61,966 nt of DNA from Alphaproteobacteria bacterium (GTDB taxonomy: Bacteria; Pseudomonadota; Alphaproteobacteria; UBA8366). Of this stretch, positions 27,980 through 37,123 are shown in pieces (within the stretch, counting starts at the first letter, position 1; each line of letters begins with the position of its first letter). Location of the stretch: positions 840,759-902,724 of the forward strand of contig WHUA01000001.1 in NCBI GenBank assembly GCA_009377445.1, in the 5' to 3' direction. Both the position numbers and the translations under genes were made by a program. The notes beneath the pieces are model-generated. The model was not told where the DNA came from. It saw only the letters and a list, made by a program, of their open reading frames with translations, and ran no database searches.

Positions 27980-28894
27980 ATGAAGAGTAAGGGCAAGCGC
28001 CTGAAAGAGCTTATGGCGGCGCCGGAGATCGTCATCATCCCGGGCGCCTATGACGGTTACAGCGCCCGGCTGGTCGAGGCGGCGGGCTTCGCCTGCGCCT
28101 CGGCGTCCGGGGCGGGCATCTCCGAATCCCATCTCGGCTGGGCCGACAAGGGCGTGATGTCGTTCAAGGACAACGTCGCGGCCTGCCGCGATATCGCCGC
28201 CTTTTCGAACCTGCTGCTGCTCGCCGACGCGGACACCGGCTACGGCAACGCGGTGACGGTGCATTTCGTCGTCCGCGCCTTCGAGGACGCGGGCGTCGCC
28301 AGCGTGATGATCGAGGACCAGGTCTGGCCGAAACGCTGCGGCCACATGGCCGGCAAGCAGGTCATCTCGGCGGAGGAGATGGTGCAGAAGGTCCGCGCCG
28401 GGGCCGAGGCGAAGCGCGATCCCGATTTCTGCATCCGTGCCCGCACCGACGCGGCCGGGCCGCTCGGCATCAACGCAGCGATCGACCGGCTCAACATGTA
28501 TGCGGAGGCGGGCGCAGACCTGCTGTTCGCCGACGCGCTGATGTCCGCCGAAGACATCGAGAAAGTGGCGCGCAATGTGCCGAAGCCGCTGACGGTCAAC
28601 ATGGGGCTCGGCATCCGCTCGCGGAAGACGACGCCGCTGATCCATCCGAAGAAGATGCAGGCGATGGGCGTGGCGGCGGTCAGCTACCCGCGCCTGCTGT
28701 CGACTTCGGCGATGCGCGGCATGATGAACGGGATGGAGGCGTTCAAGGGGATGCTCGCCGGCAGCGAGCCGATCGACCGGCCCGATCTTCTCGTGAGCTT
28801 CGAGGAGCTGAACGCGCTCACCGGTTTCGACGAGCTGACGGCGATGGACGCGCGCTACGCCACGCAGCCCCTCCCGTCGCGCGCGGCGGAATAG
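27980..28894 (+). CDS. Isocitrate lyase/PEP mutase-family lyase
   Basis: A 304-residue TIM-barrel lyase of the methylisocitrate/dimethylmalate lyase group. The metal-binding DADTGYGN is at 83-90, a Glu-Asp pair at 112-113, and the active-site KRCGH at 118-122. Such enzymes split a 2-hydroxy-dicarboxylate into pyruvate or glyoxylate plus an acid. ATG 27980 is preceded by AGAGGA. Both subunits of an aconitase-family hydratase follow directly, as in the dimethylmaleate-dimethylmalate branch of nicotinate fermentation; methylisocitrate or citramalate chemistry is an alternative. Confidence 0.85.
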   Translation: MKSKGKRLKELMAAPEIVIIPGAYDGYSARLVEAAGFACASASGAGISESHLGWADKGVMSFKDNVAACRDIAAFSNLLLLADADTGYGNAVTVHFVVRAFEDAGVASVMIEDQVWPKRCGHMAGKQVISAEEMVQKVRAGAEAKRDPDFCIRARTDAAGPLGINAAIDRLNMYAEAGADLLFADALMSAEDIEKVARNVPKPLTVNMGLGIRSRKTTPLIHPKKMQAMGVAAVSYPRLLSTSAMRGMMNGMEAFKGMLAGSEPIDRPDLLVSFEELNALTGFDELTAMDARYATQPLPSRAAE

Positions 28895-28910
28895 GGCGGG
28901 AGCTGTTCGC

Positions 28911-30164
28911 ATGGGAATGACCGCGATCGAAAAGATCCTCGCCCGCAATGGCGACTTGAAGCTCGTGCGGCCGGGCGACGTGGTGACGGTACGGGTCGAG
29001 ACTTCGATCCTGTTCGACAACAATCTGATGGACTCTGTCTGGCGTGACATCCTCGAGGTGCATGACCCGAGCAAGGTGGTCGTCGTCTTCGACCACCGCG
29101 CGCCGGCCGCGCATGTGCTGAGCGCCAAGGGGCACAAGCGCGGGCGCGAGTTCGTGAAGAAGTTCGGCATCACCCGCTTCCATGACATCGGGCGCGAGCA
29201 GGGAATCAGCCACGTGCTGGTCGCCGACTACGGCTACGGGCTGCCGGGAACGGTGCTGATCTGCAGCGATTCGCATACCTGCAGCGCCGGGGTGTTCAAC
29301 GTCGCGGCGCGCGGCGTCGGCTCGCCCGACATCACCTACTCGATCTGCAAGGGCGAGACTTGGTTCCGCGTCGGCGAGACGATTCGCTACGATCTGGAAG
29401 GCACGCTGCCGCCCGGTGTCTTCACGAAGGATCTGTTCCTCCATATGGCCGGCCGCTACGGCAACCACGCCACGATGAACATCGAGTTCGGCGGCTCGGC
29501 GCTGCCCGGCCTTTCGATGAACGCGCGGCGCACTATCACCACGATGGGGGCCGAGCTCAGCGTCGAATTCGCGACCTTCGAGCCGGACGGCATCATGCTG
29601 GATTACGTCCGGGCGCGCACCGGCCAGCCGTTCGAGCCGCAATGGCCTGACGCGGACGCCAACTATCTCGACCGCCGCACCATCAAGCTCGATGACCTCG
29701 AGCCGCTGGTGGCGCTTCCGGACACGGTGCTGAACAACTCGCGCAGCGTGGGCGAGGTGGCCGGCACCGCGATCGACCAGGCCTTCATCGGCTCCTGCGC
29801 CAACGGCACGCTCGACGACTTCGCGATCGCCGCGCGCATCCTCGGCGGCAAGCGCGTCAGCCCGAACACGCGCCTCATCGTGACGCCGGGCACCCAGAAC
29901 ATCTACCGCGAGGCGATGCGCCTCGGCTACGTGCAGGCGATCGTCGACGCCGGTGGCGTGGTCACCAATGCGACCTGCGGCGCGTGCGGCGGCGGCAGCC
30001 TCGGCGTGCTGGGACCGGGGGAGACCTGCATCACCGCCAGCACCCGCAACTTCAAGGGGCGCATGGGCGATCCGTCGGCGCGCATCTTCATGGCGTCGCC
30101 CGCCACGGTGGCGGCCTCGGCGATTTCAGGCAAGATCGCGAGCCCCATGGAGTATTTCCAATGA
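28911..30164 (+). CDS. Aconitase/isopropylmalate dehydratase-family large subunit
   Basis: A 417-residue [4Fe-4S] hydro-lyase large subunit (LeuC/HacA/DmdA-type). The cluster cysteines are in GSCANGT near residue 297 and CGACGGGS near 355-362, and SDSHTCSAG near 120 is the family signature. It starts 16 bases after the lyase gene and its stop overlaps the small-subunit start. It would isomerise or hydrate a substrate that the lyase then cleaves. Genuine LeuC is possible but no other leucine gene is nearby. Confidence 0.88.
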   Translation: MGMTAIEKILARNGDLKLVRPGDVVTVRVETSILFDNNLMDSVWRDILEVHDPSKVVVVFDHRAPAAHVLSAKGHKRGREFVKKFGITRFHDIGREQGISHVLVADYGYGLPGTVLICSDSHTCSAGVFNVAARGVGSPDITYSICKGETWFRVGETIRYDLEGTLPPGVFTKDLFLHMAGRYGNHATMNIEFGGSALPGLSMNARRTITTMGAELSVEFATFEPDGIMLDYVRARTGQPFEPQWPDADANYLDRRTIKLDDLEPLVALPDTVLNNSRSVGEVAGTAIDQAFIGSCANGTLDDFAIAARILGGKRVSPNTRLIVTPGTQNIYREAMRLGYVQAIVDAGGVVTNATCGACGGGSLGVLGPGETCITASTRNFKGRMGDPSARIFMASPATVAASAISGKIASPMEYFQ

Positions 30165-30682
30165 CGGCGGATGAAACGATGGTCTTCCGCGGCCGGGTAT
30201 GGGTCGCCGGGGACAACATCAACACCGACCTGATCCTGCCGATCCAGGCCTATTACCTGACCATCGCCGAACAGCCGAAATGGGTCTTTTCCGCGAACCG
30301 GCCGGGCTGGTCGGACGAGGTGCGGAAGGGCGACATCCTGATCGGCGGCAAGAATTTCGGCATGGGGTCGAGCCGTCCGGCGGCGCGCTCGCTCAAGAAT
30401 CTGGGCCTCGCCTGCGTCGTCGCGGAATCGATCAACGGGCTGTTTTACCGGAATGCCGTGAATTTCGCTTTTCCGGCATTGGAAGCGCCGGGCGTCTCGG
30501 AAATATTCGAGGAAGGCGACTCGGCGGAGGTTTTCTTCGAGGCGTTCCGCGTCCGCAACCCTACCAGCGGCAAGGAATGCAGCGCCGGCGCGATGCCGGT
30601 CCCGCTGCTCAACATCCTGAAGGCGGGCGGTATCTACCCGTTGCTGGAAAAGGAAGGAAAGATCGCGCCGCTCGCGAGCTGA
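30161..30682 (+). CDS. Aconitase/isopropylmalate dehydratase-family small subunit
   Basis: The swivel-domain partner (173 residues, LeuD/DmdB-type) of the preceding large subunit. DNINTDLILP near 20 and GKNFGMGSSRP near 62 are the hallmark phosphate- or substrate-binding segments. ATG 30161 lies in an ATGA overlap, ensuring equal production of both subunits. The open frame continues upstream but there it shadows the large-subunit gene. Confidence 0.88.
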   Translation: MTADETMVFRGRVWVAGDNINTDLILPIQAYYLTIAEQPKWVFSANRPGWSDEVRKGDILIGGKNFGMGSSRPAARSLKNLGLACVVAESINGLFYRNAVNFAFPALEAPGVSEIFEEGDSAEVFFEAFRVRNPTSGKECSAGAMPVPLLNILKAGGIYPLLEKEGKIAPLAS

Positions 30683-30726
30683 CGGCCCTTTCTCCCGGGC
30701 GGGCGGTGCGATAGGTTTGCGCCGCC

Positions 30727-32547
30727 ATGCCCATCCTCTTCCTCCGCGACATTCATCTCACTTTCGGCGGCACGCCCTTGCTCGAAGGGGCGGAGCTGTC
30801 GGTGTCGGAAGGCGAGCGGCTGGCCTTGGTCGGGCGCAACGGGTCCGGCAAGTCGACGCTTCTCAAGCTCGCCGCCGGGATGATCCAGCCGGACTCCGGC
30901 GAGCGCTTCCTGCAGCCGGGCGTGACCGTGCGCTATCTGCCGCAGGAGCCGGATCTCGCCGGCTTCGCGACGACGCTCGACTTCGTCGCGGCGGGGCTGG
31001 GGCCGTCCGACGATCGCCATCGCGCGGCCGCGCTGCTGGATCGGCTCGGCCTGACGGGCGCGGAAGCGCCGGACCGGCTTTCGGGCGGCGAGGCGCGGCG
31101 CTGCGCCCTGGCCCGCGCGCTCGCGCCCGAGCCGGACATCCTGCTGCTCGACGAGCCGACCAACCATCTCGATCTGCCGGCCATCGAATGGCTGGAAAAA
31201 GAGCTTGCCGGCTCCCGCTCGGCTCTCGTGCTGATCAGCCACGACCGCCGCTTCCTGCAGAACTTGTCGCGGGCCACGGCCTGGCTGAGCCTGGGCGTGA
31301 CGCGGCGGCTCGATCGCGGCTTCGCCGAGTTCGAGCCCTGGCGCGACCAGGTCATGGAGCAGGAGGAGGTCGCCCGCCACAAGCTCTCCCGTAAGATCGC
31401 CGCCGAGATGGACTGGCTGCACAAAGGCGTGACGGCGCGGCGCAAGCGCAACCAGGGCCGGTTGCGCGCGCTGCATGCATTGCGCGCGGAATGGCGCGAC
31501 CAGCGCCGGGCGACCGGCGTGGTCGCGCTGGAGACGGCGGCGGGCGACGTCTCCGGCAAGCTGGTGGCCGAGGCGAAGGACATATCCAAATCCTTCGGCG
31601 GCACGCCGGTGGTGCGCGACTTCTCGCTTCGGGTGCAGCGCGGCGACAGGCTCGGCATCGTCGGCCCAAATGGCGCCGGCAAGACCACGCTGATCAACCT
31701 GCTGACGGGCGTGCTGCCGCCGGACAAGGGCGCGGTCCGGCTCGGCACGAACCTGCAGATGGTGACCCTCGACCAGCGGCGGGAAAGCCTCGATCCGGCG
31801 AGCCCGCTCGTCGAGGTCCTGACCGGCGGCCGCGGCGATACGGTCACCGTGGCGGGGCAGGCGCGCCATGTCGTCGGCTACATGAAGGATTTCCTGTTCG
31901 CGCCGGAGCAGGCGCGCACCCCGGTCGGCGCCCTCTCGGGCGGCGAGCGCGGCCGGCTGATGCTGGCGCGCGCATTGGCGCGGCCGTCCAACCTGCTGGT
32001 GCTCGACGAGCCGACGAACGACCTCGACCTGGAGACGCTGGATCTGCTGCAGGAGATGCTGGCGGATTACGCCGGAACGGTCGTCCTCGTCAGCCACGAC
32101 CGCGACTTCCTCGACCGCGTCGTCACCGCGACTGCGGCGTCGGAAGGCGGCGGCCGCTGGGCGGTCTATGCCGGCGGCTACAGCGATATGGCTACCCAGC
32201 GCGGCGACGGGGCGGCGGAGCGGCCGGCGGCGAAGCCCCGCAAGGCGCAGGCCGCGGCGGCGAAACCCGAGAACGCGGCCTCCGCCTCGGCGCGCCGGCG
32301 CGGCCTTTCCTTCAAGGAGAAGCACGCGCTGGAAAAGCTGCCGGGCCGCATGGAGGCGCTCCAGGCGGAGATGCGGCGCTCCCAGGCGGCGCTCGCCGAT
32401 CCCGGCCTCTATGCCCGCGACCCGGCGGCATTCGAGCGGGCGGCCGGCGCGCTGCGCCGGGCCGAGGAAGCGCACGCCGCCGCGGAGGAGGAGTGGCTCG
32501 CCCTGGAAATGAAGCGCGAAGAGACGGAGGAAGGCCCGCCGCGATGA
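30727..32547 (+). CDS. ABC-F family ATPase (Uup-like)
   Basis: A 606-residue soluble protein with two ABC cassettes and no membrane segments. The first Walker A is GRNGSGKS at 36-43 with signature LSGGEARR; the second is GPNGAGKT near 315 with LSGGERGR. A linker of about 80 residues between them is Lys/Arg-rich, as in ABC-F translation factors. The C-terminal 100 residues are Ala/Lys/Glu-rich and predict a coiled coil, which fits Uup rather than EttA. It overlaps recQ by four bases. Confidence 0.87.
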   Translation: MPILFLRDIHLTFGGTPLLEGAELSVSEGERLALVGRNGSGKSTLLKLAAGMIQPDSGERFLQPGVTVRYLPQEPDLAGFATTLDFVAAGLGPSDDRHRAAALLDRLGLTGAEAPDRLSGGEARRCALARALAPEPDILLLDEPTNHLDLPAIEWLEKELAGSRSALVLISHDRRFLQNLSRATAWLSLGVTRRLDRGFAEFEPWRDQVMEQEEVARHKLSRKIAAEMDWLHKGVTARRKRNQGRLRALHALRAEWRDQRRATGVVALETAAGDVSGKLVAEAKDISKSFGGTPVVRDFSLRVQRGDRLGIVGPNGAGKTTLINLLTGVLPPDKGAVRLGTNLQMVTLDQRRESLDPASPLVEVLTGGRGDTVTVAGQARHVVGYMKDFLFAPEQARTPVGALSGGERGRLMLARALARPSNLLVLDEPTNDLDLETLDLLQEMLADYAGTVVLVSHDRDFLDRVVTATAASEGGGRWAVYAGGYSDMATQRGDGAAERPAAKPRKAQAAAAKPENAASASARRRGLSFKEKHALEKLPGRMEALQAEMRRSQAALADPGLYARDPAAFERAAGALRRAEEAHAAAEEEWLALEMKREETEEGPPR

Positions 32548-34361
32548 GCGATCTGGAAAAGGCGCGGAACATTCTCCGGACCACCTTCGGCTTCGCATCC
32601 TTCCGGCCGGGCCAGGAGGACGTGATCCAGACGGTGCTGTCGGGCAGCGACGTCCTCGCCGTTATGCCGACGGGGAGCGGCAAGTCGCTCTGCTATCAGG
32701 TGCCGGCGCTGCTGCGCGACGGCGTGACCGTCGTGGTTTCGCCCTTGATCGCATTGATGCGCAACCAGGTGGCGTCGCTGCGCGCCTTCGGCATTTCCGC
32801 CGCGAGCCTGAGCTCGGCGAACGACTATGCCGAGAACCGCGCGATCCTCGAGCAGGTGGTGCGGTCGGAATTGCGCCTCGTCTACATCGCGCCGGAAAGG
32901 CTCGCCAAGCCGGAGATCCGCGATCTCCTGAAGCGGTCCCGCGTCAACCTGCTGGCGGTGGACGAGGCGCATTGCATCTCGCAGTGGGGTCACGACTTCC
33001 GCCCGGAGTATATGAGCCTGGGCGCGCTTCGCGCCGAGCTGGGCGGCGCGCCGGTCCTCGCGCTGACGGCCACCGCCGACGCCGCGACCCGCGCCGACAT
33101 ACTCGCAAAGCTGTTTCCGCAAAGGCCGCGGGTGTTCGTGCACGGCTTCGACAGGCCGAACCTGCGGCTTGCGATGCGGCCCAAGCTGTCGGCCCGCAAG
33201 CAGGTGATGGATTTCGTAGACGCGCACCCGGGCGACAGCGGCATCGTCTATTGCAGCTCGCGGCGGCAGACCGAAGAGCTCGCCGCCGATCTCCGCGCGG
33301 ACGGCCGCAAGGCCCTTCCGTATCACGCCGGCATGGAGTCCGCCGCGCGGTCGAAGAACCAGGACGTTTTCCTGCAGGAGGACGGGGTGGTGGTGGTCGC
33401 CACCGTCGCCTTCGGCATGGGGATCGACAAGCCGGATGTGCGCTTCGTCTGTCACGCGGGCCTGCCGAAGAACATCGAGAGCTACTACCAGGAGATCGGC
33501 CGCGCGGGCCGCGACGGGCTCCCGGCCGACACGCTGACCCTCTATGGCCTGGACGACATCCGCCTCCGCCGGATGCAGATCGAGCAGAGCGACGCGCCGG
33601 AATCCCAGAAGCGCGTCGAGAAGCAGCGGATGAATGCGCTCATCTCGCTCTGCGAAGCGCCGCGATGCCGGCGCCAGACGCTGCTCGCCTATTTCGGCGA
33701 GAGCACGCAGCCCTGCGGCAACTGCGACCTCTGCATCGACGGCGTCGAAGTCGTCGACGGCACCATCGCGGCGCAGAAGGCGCTGTCCGCGATCGCCCGC
33801 ACCGGCGAGCGCTTCGGCACCGAGCATCTAGTCAACCTGCTGTGCGGCGATGCGACCGAGGCGATCATGAAGTTCAATCATGACCGCCTGCCCACCTTCG
33901 GCGTCGGCAAGGAGCATGGGAAACCGGAGTGGCGCTCGATCTTCCGGCAGCTCTATGCGGCACAGGCGATCTCGCTCGACATCACCAACTACGGGCGGTG
34001 GACGATCACTGAGCAGGGGCGGGGCGTCCTGAAAGGGGCAACTCGCATCGAGCTGCGCAAGCAGACGTTGGGGCCGTCCGACGGTTCCAAGCAGCGCCGT
34101 GGCCGGAAGGCGCCGCTGGACCTCGGCGACGTCGATCCGGCGCTCTACGAGGCCCTGCGGTCGCGGCGGAGCGAGCTGGCAAAGGAACAGGCGGTGCCGG
34201 CCTATGTCATCTTCCCGGACCGCAGCCTGGCCGACATGTCCCGGCTCAAGCCGTCGACGCTGGAGGCGATGGCGGAAGTTCATGGCGTCGGGCGCGCCAA
34301 GCTGGCGCGATATGGGGACGAATTCCTCGGGGTCATCCGCCGGCATCTGGAGGCCGGATAG
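32544..34361 (+). CDS. recQ: ATP-dependent DNA helicase RecQ
   Basis: A 605-residue superfamily 2 helicase. Walker A TGSGKS is at 43-48, the DEAH box at 140-143 with CISQWGHDFRPEY following, and motif VI in QEIGRAGRDG. A zinc-binding set (CEAPRCRR...CGNCDLC) marks the RQC region, then a winged helix, and a C-terminal HRDC domain (AVPAYVIFPDRSLADM). It acts in recombination and replication-fork repair. The start overlaps the ABC-F gene by ATGA; the open frame further upstream is a shadow. Confidence 0.95.
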   Translation: MSDLEKARNILRTTFGFASFRPGQEDVIQTVLSGSDVLAVMPTGSGKSLCYQVPALLRDGVTVVVSPLIALMRNQVASLRAFGISAASLSSANDYAENRAILEQVVRSELRLVYIAPERLAKPEIRDLLKRSRVNLLAVDEAHCISQWGHDFRPEYMSLGALRAELGGAPVLALTATADAATRADILAKLFPQRPRVFVHGFDRPNLRLAMRPKLSARKQVMDFVDAHPGDSGIVYCSSRRQTEELAADLRADGRKALPYHAGMESAARSKNQDVFLQEDGVVVVATVAFGMGIDKPDVRFVCHAGLPKNIESYYQEIGRAGRDGLPADTLTLYGLDDIRLRRMQIEQSDAPESQKRVEKQRMNALISLCEAPRCRRQTLLAYFGESTQPCGNCDLCIDGVEVVDGTIAAQKALSAIARTGERFGTEHLVNLLCGDATEAIMKFNHDRLPTFGVGKEHGKPEWRSIFRQLYAAQAISLDITNYGRWTITEQGRGVLKGATRIELRKQTLGPSDGSKQRRGRKAPLDLGDVDPALYEALRSRRSELAKEQAVPAYVIFPDRSLADMSRLKPSTLEAMAEVHGVGRAKLARYGDEFLGVIRRHLEAG

Positions 34362-34464
34362 CGTCGAACATGGTTAATCAACGACGCCACTGGCGCTTTC
34401 GCCCCGGGTGCGTCACAATGGCGGCGTTGCAGCCTAAGCGGCATTGGATGGATTGGAAATCGTC

Positions 34465-35004
34465 ATGAAACGCTCGAAATCGATCGGCCTTATCACCATG
34501 GGGATCAGCGTCATTGCGCTCACGGCGTGTGACGAGCCGAAGGTGGAAGCCCTCGTCTTCGACGATCTGCAACAGTGCCTTGCCGATAAGGACCTGACCC
34601 GCGAGCAGTGCGAGTCGAACTACAACGCGGCCAAGAGCCAGCACGCCGCGGTCGCCCCGAAATACGCGTCCCAGGCCGCGTGCGAGACGGACTTTGGTGC
34701 CGAGAAATGCGAGCAGGCCCCGCAGCGGACCGAGAGCGGCGGCTCCGTCTTCATGCCGCTCATGATGGGCTACATGATGGGCAGCATGATGGCGAACCGC
34801 GGCGGCGTGGCGCCGCAGCCCTTGTACCGCTCGGCGGACGACTCGAAAACCTATCGCACTGCCGACAACAAGAAGATCGGCACGACGACCGGCCGGACGC
34901 AGATCGCCCAATCGGCGGCGCGGGCGCCGGCGATGAAGACGTCGACGGTGTCGCGCGGCGGCTTCGGGGCGAGCGCACGATCGATGGGTACCGCGGCCGG
35001 CTAA
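34465..35004 (+). CDS. ygiB: DUF1190 (YgiB-family) protein
   Basis: A 179-residue secreted or lipid-anchored protein. The N-terminus MKRSKSIGLITMG is followed by a hydrophobic run ending in LTAC, a plausible lipobox. Two Cys-containing blocks (LQQCLADKDLT-REQCE and ACETDFGAEKCEQ) and a Met/Gly-rich MMGYMMGSMM stretch are typical of DUF1190. It lies 33 bases upstream of the ygiC-type gene, the same pairing as in enterobacteria. The molecular role is not known. Confidence 0.82.
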   Translation: MKRSKSIGLITMGISVIALTACDEPKVEALVFDDLQQCLADKDLTREQCESNYNAAKSQHAAVAPKYASQAACETDFGAEKCEQAPQRTESGGSVFMPLMMGYMMGSMMANRGGVAPQPLYRSADDSKTYRTADNKKIGTTTGRTQIAQSAARAPAMKTSTVSRGGFGASARSMGTAAG

Positions 35005-35037
35005 GCGCGCGCCGATCCGTAGCGGACCGAGCCTGCC

Positions 35038-36198
35038 ATGCAACGCGTCCCGGTTGCCGAACGGACGGATTGGAAACAGACCGCCGAGGAGCACGGGTTC
35101 GAGTTCCACACAATGGACGGCGCGGCCTACTGGGACGAGAGCGCCTATTACCGCTTCAGCCTGAAGCAGATCGAGGAAGACCTCGAAGGCCCGGCCGAAG
35201 AGATCGAAGAGATGTGCTTCGCCCTCGTCGAGCGCGCCGCTGCGGACGAAGAAGTTCTCGCGCGCCTGCGCATTCCCGAGCCGTTCTGGGACTATGTGGC
35301 GAAGAGCTGGCGTCACAAGGAGAAGAACCTCTACGGCCGCCTGGACTTCAGCTATGACGGGAACGGCCCGGCGAAGATGCTTGAGTACAACGCGGATACG
35401 CCGACGTCGCTCTACGAGTCCGCGATCTTTCAATGGGTGTGGCTGGAACAGGCGATCGATCGCGGCCTTATTCCGAAAGGCTGCGACCAGTTCAATTCGA
35501 TTCACGAGCAACTGGTCGGCGCGCTCTCGCAATTCGGCGTCGAAGGGCGCCTGCATCTGTCGGGCGCGCTGGGCAGCGCCGAGGACAAGGGCACGGTCGC
35601 CTATATCGAGGACTGCGCGCGCCAGGCCGGAGTCGAGACGGCCGTTCTCGACATGGAGGAGATCGGCATCGATCCGCTCGGCCGCTTCACCGACCGCGAC
35701 GAGCGCATCATCACCACCCTGTTCAAGCTCTATCCCTGGGAATGGATGATGGCGGAAGAGTTCGGCCGGCATATCCCCGCGAGCGGCACCCACTTCATCG
35801 AGCCCGCCTGGAAGGCGCTCCTCTCCAACAAGGGATTGCTGCCGATGCTCTGGGCGATGGCCGAAGGCCATCCGAATCTGCTGCCCGCCTACTTCGAGGA
35901 AGATCCGAGGGCGAGCGAATTGGGCGGCACTTACGTCCGCAAGCCCCTGTTCTCGCGCGAGGGGCATAACGTCGAGCTCTTCCGGGACGGCCGTGTCGAA
36001 ATGGGCAAGGCCGGGCCCTATGGCGGGGCCGGGCAGGTCGTCCAGGCATTCCACCCGCTGCCGGACTTCGACGGCAATTTTCCGATGGTCGGCTGCTGGC
36101 TGGTCGCGAGCCGAGCAGCGGGCATCGGCCTGCGGGAAGACCGGAGCCTCATCACCGGAAACGACGCGCGCTTTCTTCCGCACGTCATCCAGGACTGA
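35038..36198 (+). CDS. ygiC: Glutathionylspermidine synthase-family ATP-grasp protein (YgiC-like)
   Basis: A 386-residue ATP-grasp protein of the GSP_synth family without the N-terminal amidase of bifunctional GspS. Typical segments are FDFSYDGNGPAKMLEYNADTPTS near 100-120, with metal- and ATP-binding acids, and KPLFSREGHN near 300. It may ligate a peptide to an amine or amino acid, but YgiC itself is not known to make glutathionylspermidine. Its partner is the DUF1190 gene just upstream. Confidence 0.88.
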   Translation: MQRVPVAERTDWKQTAEEHGFEFHTMDGAAYWDESAYYRFSLKQIEEDLEGPAEEIEEMCFALVERAAADEEVLARLRIPEPFWDYVAKSWRHKEKNLYGRLDFSYDGNGPAKMLEYNADTPTSLYESAIFQWVWLEQAIDRGLIPKGCDQFNSIHEQLVGALSQFGVEGRLHLSGALGSAEDKGTVAYIEDCARQAGVETAVLDMEEIGIDPLGRFTDRDERIITTLFKLYPWEWMMAEEFGRHIPASGTHFIEPAWKALLSNKGLLPMLWAMAEGHPNLLPAYFEEDPRASELGGTYVRKPLFSREGHNVELFRDGRVEMGKAGPYGGAGQVVQAFHPLPDFDGNFPMVGCWLVASRAAGIGLREDRSLITGNDARFLPHVIQD

Positions 36199-36272
36199 AC
36201 GTCTGCGCGCGGCGCATTCGCGTCCGCCCTCAACGCCGTCCGCATATCCAGCGCGTATCCAGGGCGCCGTCC

Positions 36273-36297
36273 GGAACCCCGGTCAGACACGGGCGTT
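36273..36297 (+). promoter_or_regulatory. EcfG-type general stress promoter (GGAAC-N16-CGTT)
   Basis: GGAAC at 36273-36277 and CGTT at 36294-36297 with exactly 16 bases between match the alphaproteobacterial EcfG consensus. It lies about 70 bases before the YqjD-like gene and would drive that gene and the holin-like gene. Confidence 0.75.
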
Positions 36298-36365
36298 GAT
36301 GCATCGGACGCGGCTCGACGCAATCGATGCCTGCAGCTTAATGAAGGATCAACAGGAGAGTAGCG

Positions 36366-36644
36366 ATGGCTGACCGACTGGCGTCTTCTGCGAAGTCGAT
36401 CGAAGAGGATCTCGCGTCATTGCGCGAAGACCTGAAGAGCTTGAGCGCAAGCGTTTCTGGGCTGGCGAAAGAAAAGACCGGCGCGCTGAAGGACGAGCTT
36501 GGCGAGCGCGCGGATCAGGCTGTGGCGAGCGGCCGGCAAGCCGCGGAAAGCATGCAGGATGCGGTGCGGGAGCGGCCTATGACCAGCATGTGCGTCGCTT
36601 TCGGAATTGGTATTCTTATCGGTCACCTCCTCGATCGCCGCTAG
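36366..36644 (+). CDS. YqjD/ElaB (DUF883)-like membrane-anchored protein
   Basis: A 92-residue protein: an amphipathic, Ala/Glu/Lys-rich helix over residues 5-70 followed by a single C-terminal membrane segment (CVAFGIGILIGHLL) and an Arg-Arg end. This is the DUF883/YqjD layout, tail-anchored in the inner membrane and in E. coli bound to ribosomes in stationary phase. An AGGAGAG site precedes ATG 36366 and an EcfG-type promoter lies upstream, which agrees with a stress-induced role. The holin-like gene begins two bases after its stop. Confidence 0.8.
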   Translation: MADRLASSAKSIEEDLASLREDLKSLSASVSGLAKEKTGALKDELGERADQAVASGRQAAESMQDAVRERPMTSMCVAFGIGILIGHLLDRR

Positions 36645-36646
36645 TC

Positions 36647-37123
36647 GTGTCCATCCTGCTGAGGCTTCTGATGACCGGCGGTGTCGTCGCCGGAGCGGTG
36701 CGCGCAAAGCTCCTTGCGGTGAAGCGCTCGGCAGGCGCGGTCGCAATCCTCACCGTGGCCGCGCTGATCGCATCGTCGGTCGGCGTCGCAGGGCTGGCGG
36801 CCGCGGCCTTCTTTGCGCTGCGGCCATCGATGGCCGATTACCAGGCCGCGCTGATCGTCGCAGGAATCTTTATCATCCTGGCGGCCATCGCGGCGCTCGT
36901 CGCCGTCGCGAAGGTCAAGCGCGTGTTCGGCGCCCGGGGCCCTGGCGTTTCCGACGCATCGGCGCCGGCTCCGCAATTACCGGCGCAGGCGAGAACCGGA
37001 CCGCCCAGCGACGACCCGCTTGTTCGCCTTTTCACCGCCAGCGTTCAGAACCCGGTGGTCTTGTCCGCGCTCGCGCTCGGAATCATCGCGGGTCGCGCCA
37101 CGAAGCGCTCGCGGCGGGATTGA
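36647..37123 (+). CDS. Small membrane protein, phage-holin-family-like (holin superfamily III type)
   Basis: A 158-residue protein from GTG 36647. Two hydrophobic segments (about 28-55 and 63-90) and a third short one near the C-terminus (VVLSALALGIIAG), with a Pro/Ala-rich linker between, fit the Holin-X/DUF1469-type proteins that accompany YqjD-like proteins. The stop at 37121-37123 is followed in the same frame by 31 further sense codons with protein-like content. The true C-terminus may therefore be longer, or the gene has acquired a nonsense change. Confidence 0.62.
   Translation: MSILLRLLMTGGVVAGAVRAKLLAVKRSAGAVAILTVAALIASSVGVAGLAAAAFFALRPSMADYQAALIVAGIFIILAAIAALVAVAKVKRVFGARGPGVSDASAPAPQLPAQARTGPPSDDPLVRLFTASVQNPVVLSALALGIIAGRATKRSRRD

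Noticed and set aside
30634..32598. 654-codon open frame on the minus strand
   Set aside because: Opposite the ABC-F ATPase gene; composition is that of an antisense shadow with no domain.
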